Shown here piece by piece: positions 1-5,647 of a DNA stretch of 6,129 bases. The notes under the pieces are model-generated. The model did not search any database. It saw nothing but the letters and a program-made list of their open reading frames with translations, and was not told the origin of the DNA. Within the stretch, counting starts at the first letter, position 1, and every line of letters begins with the position of its first letter. The position numbers and the translations under genes are program-made. Location: NCBI GenBank assembly GCA_007135295.1, contig SLJD01000138.1, positions 1-6,129 on the forward strand. The letters are read 5' to 3'. The stretch is from Phycisphaerales bacterium. GTDB lineage: Bacteria > Planctomycetota > Phycisphaerae > Phycisphaerales > SM1A02.

Positions 1-1208
1 CGGACGATCCGGTCTCCCGCCTGCAGACGGTCGGCATTGTGTCCATCGGCCGCGTTGCGAATCTCGATGAGCGGGGAGAGGCCGAGCAGCCCCTGGTCGT
101 ACTGCCGGGCGGGCCCCGCGTCTTGTTCACGCGCCGGATGGACCATTGGCTGCAGTTCCGGCAGGACGGGAACCTCAGCGGAGACGGCCTCCTGGTCGAC
201 AGCGGATTCATCATCGGCCGCCCGGTTCATTCGCCGCCATCGCGTCAGCACGGGCGATCCGTCCGACGCTTCAACGGTTTCCTCGAACTGCATGTAGGTT
301 TCAATGCGGCGGCCGCCGGCTTCGAACATCGTCATCCCCGGTTCGACGCCCGCTTTGGCCAGATTGACGCGTTCGAGTTGCTGCAGAATGCGCCCTTCAC
401 GGTCCCTCGGGTGAAGGCGTGCAGAGGCGCCTGGCATGACGCCGATGCTCTGAAGGCCCTCCTGCCGCTCGTCCGGCTCGGGCGTAATGGTGAACCGAAG
501 CGGCTCGTCGTAGCCGTCGCGCTGGACTCGGAGCGAAATCGGCTCGCCGGGACGTGCCATCGCCGAGGCAATCTGCAGGTCGCCGAATGTTTCGATCGAC
601 CGGCCGTCGACCTCGATCACCCGGTCGCCGGCCATGAGGCCCGGGCGTTCGATGCCGAGTTCGCCGGCGTTGTCAGCCATGGTCGTATCTGCCGGCTGAC
701 CTCGGATCACACTGCCGACGACCGGCCCCTCGAACGGCACGCCGACCATGAACGCACCGATGAACAGGACAACGGCGAATAAAACGTTCATGATCACACC
801 GCCGGAGACCACGACCATCCGCTTGCCGACGGGGCAGCGGTTGTAGCTGCGCTGATGCTCGGAGCGGTACGAGGGATCCGTATCGTCCTGGCCGAGCATC
901 TTGACGAACCCGCCGATCGGAAGCCAGCGCAGCGAATACTCCGTTTCGCCCAGGCCGTGCGCCGCGAGTTCCTCGTCGCTGAGTTGCTCGGGGGCTCGGC
1001 CGGTCCGGGCGACGACGCGGCTGTGTGTTGATCCCGGCACAAGGCCGAGTCCCTTGCGCCAGGCCAACACCACCGGCCCCATACCGACAGCGAACGCTTC
1101 TGTTCGAATGTTCGCCCACTTGGCGGTCAGGAAATGTCCAAGCTCGTGCACGAAGATCAACAGGCCGAAGCCGATGATCATCAGGATCAGGTTCAGTCCG
1201 GTCAGCAT
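1..1208 (-). CDS. rseP: RseP-type site-2 intramembrane zinc metalloprotease (partial, 3' end outside window)
   Basis: This is a membrane-embedded protease of the S2P/M50 family. Relatives cleave anti-sigma factors (RseA in E. coli) and signal-peptide remnants within the membrane. The frame is open for 402 residues from the ATG at 1208 and leaves the window with no stop. The first membrane segment (residues about 4-20) runs into the zinc motif HELGH (His21, Glu22, His25). A 'FAVGMGP' element follows at 39-45, then 'LPIGGFVKMLG' at 96-106 and a second membrane segment at about 131-156 containing 'SGGVIMN'. PDZ-like domains lie at about 162-243 and 252-325. A third begins near 375, ending at the edge with 'AGDRIV'. 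The later membrane segments with the remaining zinc ligand lie outside the window. The ATG follows the dxr stop by 12 bases, with no other start codon between and no clear Shine-Dalgarno, so translation probably depends on coupling to dxr. The actual substrate here is unknown. Confidence 0.93.
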   Translation of the reverse strand, partial: MLTGLNLILMIIGFGLLIFVHELGHFLTAKWANIRTEAFAVGMGPVVLAWRKGLGLVPGSTHSRVVARTGRAPEQLSDEELAAHGLGETEYSLRWLPIGGFVKMLGQDDTDPSYRSEHQRSYNRCPVGKRMVVVSGGVIMNVLFAVVLFIGAFMVGVPFEGPVVGSVIRGQPADTTMADNAGELGIERPGLMAGDRVIEVDGRSIETFGDLQIASAMARPGEPISLRVQRDGYDEPLRFTITPEPDERQEGLQSIGVMPGASARLHPRDREGRILQQLERVNLAKAGVEPGMTMFEAGGRRIETYMQFEETVEASDGSPVLTRWRRMNRAADDESAVDQEAVSAEVPVLPELQPMVHPAREQDAGPARQYDQGLLGLSPLIEIRNAADGHNADRLQAGDRIV

Positions 1209-1220
1209 GAAATCAGTAAC

Positions 1221-2474
1221 TCAATGGGAAGTGCCGGGCGACGGAGTGCCGGCCGGGGATGATACTGAATCGTTCCCCCCGACGCCGACTGACTCCACCG
1301 GCAGGCGTCTGATGGACTCCGCCGCGGCGGATCGGGCCTGCTTGTCAGCCGCCAGAACGTCGTCGAGCGTTCGAACGCAATGGGCGGGGACGGCCGCCAT
1401 GGCCTCGGCGATGACCCGGCTGATGCCGCCGAATGCCAGCCGGCGCCCAAGAAACGCCTCGACCGCAACCTCGTTGGCGGCATTGAAGACGGCCCCACTC
1501 GTTCCGCCGTGGCGGATCACATCATAGGCCAGCGGCAGCGCCGGAAAACGCGAGGCATCCGGCGGCGCGAAGTCGAGAGCGCTGAGCGCCCGCCAGTCCA
1601 GCCGGCGCGAGCACCCCTCGGTGCGCAACGGCCAGGTCAGCGCGTGCTGGATCGGCGTGCGCATGTCCGGTGCTCCGAGCTGGGCGATGGTTGACCCGTC
1701 CACGTATTCCACAAGGCCGTGGACAACCGATTGAGGATGGACAAGCACCTCAATCTGTTCGCCGGGCAGGCCGAACAGCCAGTGCGCCTCGATCACTTCC
1801 AGGGCCTTGTTGACCATGGTCGCCGAGTCAATCGTGACCTTGCGCCCCATGTTCCACGTGGGATGATCAAGCGCCTGCTCAACCGTAGCCGCCTGCACCG
1901 CCTCCACCGACCAGGTTCGGAACGGCCCGCCAGACGCCGTGACGATGATGCGCCGGACCGGGCTGACATCGCCGTCCGCCGGGATGCACTGAAGCAGCGC
2001 GTTGTGCTCCGAGTCAATCGGCAGAATACGCACGCCGGCCCGGCGAGCCGCCTCCATCACGATGGGCCCGGCCGCGACAAGCGTCTCCTTGTTCGCCAGC
2101 GCGACGTCGCATCCCCGCTCAATGGCGGCGAGGGTGGCAGGCAGTCCAGCGGCGCCGACCATGGCCGAAACAACGAGGTCATCCGGGCGGGCAACCTGAT
2201 CGATCAGTTCATGGGCAGCATCGTTGCCGAGCAGCACCCGCGGCCCGCCGAGTGATTGCAGCGGGCGAGCCCCCTTGTGGTCGGCCAGGGCGACGGCCGA
2301 TACGTCGAACCGCGTCGCCTGATCCGCCAATTGATCTCCGCTCGCTCCCGCCGCAAGGCCGACGACGTCGTAGCGCATCGGCCCGTCCAGGCGATTGAGG
2401 TGCTCGACGACCTCCAGCGTGCTGACGCCGATCGATCCGGTCGAGCCGAGCAGGATGAGTCGGCGGCGAGTCAT
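1221..2474 (-). CDS. dxr: 1-deoxy-D-xylulose 5-phosphate reductoisomerase
   Basis: Cytosolic enzyme that rearranges and reduces 1-deoxy-D-xylulose 5-phosphate to 2-C-methyl-D-erythritol 4-phosphate with NADPH. This is the committed step of the MEP pathway to isoprenoids, and the target of fosmidomycin in the family. All signatures are present in the 417 residues: the nucleotide-binding GSTGSIG loop (10-16), 'ALANKE' (125-130), the metal ligands Asp154 and Glu156 in 'PIDSEHNAL', 'SGGPFR' (181-186), and the flexible active-site loop starting at His204-Pro-Thr-Trp207. Next come 'IDSATMVNKALE', giving Ser217, Asn222, Lys223 and Glu226, then His252 in 'VHPQSVVHG', and 'NAANEVAVEAF' (331-341). These match the spacing of the E. 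coli enzyme. The last 30 or so residues are a Ser/Gly/Pro-rich extension beyond the usual family end. The start ATG overlaps the rne stop (ATGA) and has a GGAGG four bases upstream, which supports both the start and coupled expression. Confidence 0.97.
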   Translation of the reverse strand: MTRRRLILLGSTGSIGVSTLEVVEHLNRLDGPMRYDVVGLAAGASGDQLADQATRFDVSAVALADHKGARPLQSLGGPRVLLGNDAAHELIDQVARPDDLVVSAMVGAAGLPATLAAIERGCDVALANKETLVAAGPIVMEAARRAGVRILPIDSEHNALLQCIPADGDVSPVRRIIVTASGGPFRTWSVEAVQAATVEQALDHPTWNMGRKVTIDSATMVNKALEVIEAHWLFGLPGEQIEVLVHPQSVVHGLVEYVDGSTIAQLGAPDMRTPIQHALTWPLRTEGCSRRLDWRALSALDFAPPDASRFPALPLAYDVIRHGGTSGAVFNAANEVAVEAFLGRRLAFGGISRVIAEAMAAVPAHCVRTLDDVLAADKQARSAAAESIRRLPVESVGVGGNDSVSSPAGTPSPGTSH

Positions 2475-5362
2475 CGATCCTCCACCGGCTCGGCCTCGTC
2501 TGCGGCGATCCGCGCGGGCTTTCGCCGGTTTCGGTAGAGCACCCGGCGACCCGACTTGCGTCCGGGCGACTGCTTCGAATCATCGGCGGAGCCAGCCGTC
2601 GTGTCCGCTTCCGAAGTTGACTTGGAAGAATCCTCAGAAGCGGATGCGCCGGTCGACGTTTTCTTCTTGCGGCTCCTGCTGGACGACTTTTTCCGCCCGG
2701 ACGATTTCGTGCGTGAGGTGTCGGAGGAATCGCCGTCCGTCGCCTCATCGCCGGACTCGCCGTCGGCCTGTGGCTCCTTCGATTCGCCGCCGCCCTTCTT
2801 GCGACGGGACTGCTGCTTCTTCCTGGACTTCTTGGACATCCGGCCCCGGCTCCCGGATTCCTCCGGTTCACTCTCGTCCGAGGTCGCTTGCGACCCCTCA
2901 CACGCAGTGGAATCACCGGACGCCTGTCGGGACTTTTGCCTGCGACGCGATCGCCCGGAGTCGTTCTCCGAGTCATCTGCGGCCGCCACATCGCCTTCCT
3001 GCAGGGCTGAATCCTGCTGATCACCGCCGGGCCCTTCAGAGGATCCCGACGATCGGGACCGGCCGCCGCGACGCCGTCGCCGACCGCCACGTCGGGAGCG
3101 TCCGCCCTTCTTTTCGCCGCCATCATCACCGGACTGCTCAACGCTACTTGATGGCGGAGTGTCGTCTGGGCGCGAGTCATCAGTCGTCGCCGTGAACCAA
3201 CTGCGGACGAGATCGATCTGCTCGGCCGTCAGCGTGGACATGTGATTCTTGACCGCCACGCCTTCCGCCTGGCACCGCTCAACAATCTGCTTGGAACGGA
3301 CATTGAGTTCCCGGGCGAGTTGGTGGATTCGTACAGGGCGATCGTCAGCACCTTTACCGGTCTTTGGTGCAGAGCGGTCACCCTTCTGCTTCTTACTGGA
3401 GGATTCTTTGGCGGCAGCGGGCTGGCCCTGCTCGCCGGAATCGTCTGCTGCATCAGTCGTCGGCGCGGTTTCGCCGGATTGCCTGCCTTTCCCGCCGCGC
3501 CGCCGGCGCCGACGCTTGCGGCGCTTCGAGCCGGTTGACCCGTCGCCGTCACCATCGGCTTCACCGTCCGCCTCCGCCTGACCGTTGACAGACGGTTCGG
3601 CCGACTCGGATTCCCCGCCGCCCTCGGAGATTTCGTAACCGCCCGAAAGCGCGACGGCTGCGGCATCAGCCGGTCCGCCTTTCCGGCGACGCCGACGCTT
3701 CTTTTTCTTTCTCCGACCGGAATCGTCGGCCATCTGCTCGGGCGCACCGACCTCCTCCGCTTGTTCGGACGCTTTCTGCAGGTCTTCGAGCGTCGGCTGC
3801 GGAAGCGGCTTGAGTTTCTCGACATCGACGTCCGCGTTGCGGTCGTCGTAGGCGTAATACTCCGTGTGATCGATCGCGAACGCGTCACTGACCCGCACGT
3901 CGATGCTCTTGCCGGATGCATCCTCAAGACGGACCATCTCGCGGCGCTTCGTGCTGAGCAGGACCGTCGCCACACGCGGCGCGCAGACGAGTTCGACTCG
4001 CTGGATCCGGTCGTACTGCAGGAGATACCCGACCTGCCGGATGGCGTCGGCCGCCACGGAATCCGGGATCTTGATCTCACCCCGGCCGTTGCAGTGCGGG
4101 CAGTCCATGAAGTGCGCTTTGCGCAGACTCGGCCGCATCCGCTGCCGGGTCATCTCGAGCAAACCGAATTCGCTGATCCGAAGCGTCGTTGTCTTGGCCC
4201 GATCACGCTTGAGGTTCTCGCGGAACCGATCCTCGATTGCGCGGCGGTGCCGGTTCATCCGCATGTCGATCAGATCATTGACGATCAGCCCGCCGAGGTC
4301 CCGCAATCGGAGCTGGCGGCAGATCTCGTCGACGGCCTCGCAGTTGGTGCGATAGGCGTTGGTCTCACTGTCCCGAGCGGCCCGGCTGCGTCCCGAGTTG
4401 ACGTCGATGGCCACCATCGCCTCCGTCTGCTCGATCACAAGCGCCCCGCCGGACGGAAGCGGCACCTCCCGATTGTGGATCAGCTCGATCTGCCGCTCCA
4501 CGTCGAAGGCGTGGAAGATCGGTGTGGGGTGCGTGTACCGGATGACCTTCGGAGCCGACCTCGGGGCCACGACGCGAAGAAAGTCCGCGGCCCGCTGGTA
4601 CGCCGACTCGGAGTCAACGATGACGGCCTCAATCCCGGGCCGAAGAACGTCGCGGATCGTGCGGATGAGCAGATCGGATTCGGTATACAGCGCGCACGGC
4701 GCCCCGACCTTCTTGATCCGCTTGTCCATCAGCTTCCAGAGCCGGGAGAGGTACGCGACGTCACGCTTGAGCTCAGTCTTGTTCTGGCCGAGCCCGGCGG
4801 TTCGCAGGATGAATCCGCATTCGTCAGGAAGGTCGAGACTATCCAGGATGCGCCGCATTTCGCGTCGCTGGTCATCGTCCTCGACTTTTCGTGACACGCC
4901 GACCTTATTCATCCCGGGCATCATGACCATGTGGCGGCCGGGGATGGACAGGTAGCTCGTCAGGGTCGGGCCTTTCGTACCGATGCCCTCCTTGAGCACC
5001 TGCACGAGCACCTCATCGCCGCGGCTCAGGCAGTCCTGGATCGGCGGGCGATCCCTTCGCGGGATCTTCTTGCCGACCCGCTCGGCCCGCTCCTTGCCGG
5101 GAAAGTACTTCGGGTGCAGGTCCGTGATGTGCAGGAACCCGCTCTGCCGGCCGCCGAAGTCGATGAATGCGGCCTGAATGGCCGGTTCCACCTTGGTGAC
5201 CTTGCCTTTGTAGATGTTTCCGACGCTGGTGGCCTGGCTGGTGCGTTCCGTGTAAAGCTCTTCAAGATGCTGGTCGCGAACGACGGCGATTCGGCATTCT
5301 TCACCGGGCAGGTCGTTGACGACCATCAACTCCGATGGCCTGGGGGTTTTCGATGGTGCCAC
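2471..5362 (-). CDS. rne: Ribonuclease E/G with long charged tail containing an IF-2 N-terminal-like domain
   Basis: Endoribonuclease of the RNase E/G family, which cuts single-stranded AU-rich RNA in mRNA decay and in rRNA and tRNA maturation. I chose the GTG at 5362 (963 residues) because GGAGAG lies eight bases upstream. The frame stays open to a TTG at 5425, and an ATG at 5326 is a weaker option. In GTG numbering there is an S1 RNA-binding domain at about 45-140 and the 5'-phosphate sensor Arg187-Thr188 in 'ILRTAG'. Catalytic Mg ligands are Asp320 in 'AIDVNSGR' and Asp363 in 'LIVNDLIDM'. The zinc-link Cys421/Cys424 is in 'CPHCNGRGE', and the small domain runs to about 515. The spacings match E. 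coli RNase E. From about 520 the protein is low-complexity, with basic blocks near 550-562, 613-625, 755-769, 843-856 and 887-901 between acidic Ser-rich stretches. An IF2_N-like module sits at 675-723. No membrane-anchor helix is evident. The tail is unlike the E. coli degradosome scaffold, so partners cannot be named. The long tail favours 'rne' over 'rng'. Confidence 0.95.
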   Translation of the reverse strand: MAPSKTPRPSELMVVNDLPGEECRIAVVRDQHLEELYTERTSQATSVGNIYKGKVTKVEPAIQAAFIDFGGRQSGFLHITDLHPKYFPGKERAERVGKKIPRRDRPPIQDCLSRGDEVLVQVLKEGIGTKGPTLTSYLSIPGRHMVMMPGMNKVGVSRKVEDDDQRREMRRILDSLDLPDECGFILRTAGLGQNKTELKRDVAYLSRLWKLMDKRIKKVGAPCALYTESDLLIRTIRDVLRPGIEAVIVDSESAYQRAADFLRVVAPRSAPKVIRYTHPTPIFHAFDVERQIELIHNREVPLPSGGALVIEQTEAMVAIDVNSGRSRAARDSETNAYRTNCEAVDEICRQLRLRDLGGLIVNDLIDMRMNRHRRAIEDRFRENLKRDRAKTTTLRISEFGLLEMTRQRMRPSLRKAHFMDCPHCNGRGEIKIPDSVAADAIRQVGYLLQYDRIQRVELVCAPRVATVLLSTKRREMVRLEDASGKSIDVRVSDAFAIDHTEYYAYDDRNADVDVEKLKPLPQPTLEDLQKASEQAEEVGAPEQMADDSGRRKKKKRRRRRKGGPADAAAVALSGGYEISEGGGESESAEPSVNGQAEADGEADGDGDGSTGSKRRKRRRRRRGGKGRQSGETAPTTDAADDSGEQGQPAAAKESSSKKQKGDRSAPKTGKGADDRPVRIHQLARELNVRSKQIVERCQAEGVAVKNHMSTLTAEQIDLVRSWFTATTDDSRPDDTPPSSSVEQSGDDGGEKKGGRSRRGGRRRRRGGRSRSSGSSEGPGGDQQDSALQEGDVAAADDSENDSGRSRRRQKSRQASGDSTACEGSQATSDESEPEESGSRGRMSKKSRKKQQSRRKKGGGESKEPQADGESGDEATDGDSSDTSRTKSSGRKKSSSRSRKKKTSTGASASEDSSKSTSEADTTAGSADDSKQSPGRKSGRRVLYRNRRKPARIAADEAEPVEDR
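2479..2483 (-). promoter_or_regulatory. Ribosome binding site of dxr
   Basis: GGAGG on the minus strand, four bases before the dxr ATG and inside the last codons of rne. With the ATGA stop/start overlap it indicates that ribosomes finishing rne can start dxr directly, although a strong site of its own also allows independent initiation. Confidence 0.75.
3194..3340 (-). other. IF2_N-like domain inside the RNase E/G tail
   Basis: Residues 675-723 (GTG numbering) of the RNase E/G protein form the only clearly fold-like stretch of the tail. It starts 'RPVRIHQLARELNVRSKQI', continues through 'AEGVAVKNHMSTL' and ends 'AEQIDLVRSWF'. The pattern is that of the small helical domain at the N-terminus of bacterial IF-2: R-[VI]-x-x-[LY]-A-x-x-L-x-V-x-S-K-x-[IL], then [VL]-x-[VN]-K/N-NHM-x-x-L. 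The resemblance to Gram-positive and planctomycete-style IF-2 N-termini is close, including the Asn-His-Met triplet. In IF-2 this module precedes the GTPase core. Here it is flanked on both sides by charged linkers, so it is probably an independently folded RNA- or ribosome-contacting domain. That role is inference. The family assignment is by eye and not by profile search. Confidence 0.85.
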
Positions 5363-5370
5363 GGGGGCGA

Positions 5371-5376
5371 CTCTCC
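5371..5376 (-). promoter_or_regulatory. Ribosome binding site that fixes the GTG start of rne
   Basis: GGAGAG on the minus strand, eight bases before the GTG at 5362-5360. The upstream in-frame TTG at 5425 has no comparable site. The downstream ATG at 5326 has a GGAG only three bases away, which is too close. This site therefore favours the 963-residue product beginning 'MAPSKTPRPSEL'. Confidence 0.65.
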
Positions 5377-5564
5377 AATTGAGGGGAACCGCCGAGCCGC
5401 GCAATGTGATCAACAGCAGAGTCAACCGGCGGGATCGATGGCAACGTCATCGCGTCACCGGCTCGCACCTGAAACGGGCGAGACGGCGGGACGACGGATC
5501 GACTCAACACCTTTGACATACGCGGCAACGACGGGGCCGACGGCCAGTCCGCTGAACGTGCCTG

Positions 5565-5581
5565 CGGGTCATTCTGACCCG
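5565..5581. repeat. Perfect inverted repeat (7-bp stem, 3-base loop) between ptsI and rne
   Basis: The plus strand reads CGGGTCA-TTC-TGACCCG, a perfect dyad 67 bases downstream of the ptsI stop in the direction of transcription. No T-run follows on either strand, so it is not a standard intrinsic terminator. It could be an operator, an RNA hairpin protecting the ptsI 3' end, or a leader element of rne. A second, smaller palindrome (GGCCG-A-CGGCC, 5535-5545) follows within 20 bases. Confidence 0.55.
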
Positions 5582-5647
5582 TCCCCGGCTCCCCGCACGT
5601 CCCCGCGGCAGTGGCCTGGCGGCCGATGTTCGGAATGTGCCTGACTG

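Larger units (their letters stand above)
5363..5647 (-). promoter_or_regulatory. Intergenic region between ptsI and rne: probable leader of the rne operon
   Basis: These 285 bases separate the ptsI stop from the rne start, and I find no convincing gene in them on either strand. It is the only sizeable gap in the window and is the natural place for the promoter and 5' untranslated region of rne-dxr-rseP. I could not pick out a convincing -35/-10 pair. It holds the hairpin at 5565-5581 and an 11-base GC palindrome at 5535-5545. RNase E in E. coli controls its own mRNA through a long structured leader. Whether this region does so is speculation. No U-run terminator is visible after ptsI, so read-through from ptsI into rne is possible. 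Confidence 0.4.

Noticed and set aside
39..782. A 247-codon open frame on the plus strand opposite rseP
   Set aside because: The minus-strand rseP frame is open throughout with clear S2P and PDZ features. The plus frame has no family resemblance.
2209..3180. A 323-codon minus-strand Arg/Pro-rich frame overlapping the rne tail and dxr start
   Set aside because: It is an out-of-frame reading of the low-complexity RNase E tail and of the conserved Dxr N-terminus, with no domain of its own.
3698..3713. A-rich lysine-codon run in rne (AGAAAGAAAAAGAAG on the minus strand) as a programmed frameshift site
   Set aside because: The in-frame heptamer does not fit the X-XXY-YYZ slippery pattern, and the zero frame continues through another 400 codons into the IF2_N domain. 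It is more simply a Lys/Arg block.
3761..4894. A 377-codon open frame on the plus strand opposite rne
   Set aside because: It lies wholly antisense to the conserved catalytic half of RNase E/G, shows no recognisable domain, and is what GC-rich coding DNA produces by chance on the opposite strand.
5363..5425. TTG at 5425 as the rne start, adding 21 residues
   Set aside because: There is no ribosome binding site at a usable distance and the extra residues lie outside the family's N-terminus, whereas the GTG at 5362 has GGAGAG eight bases upstream.
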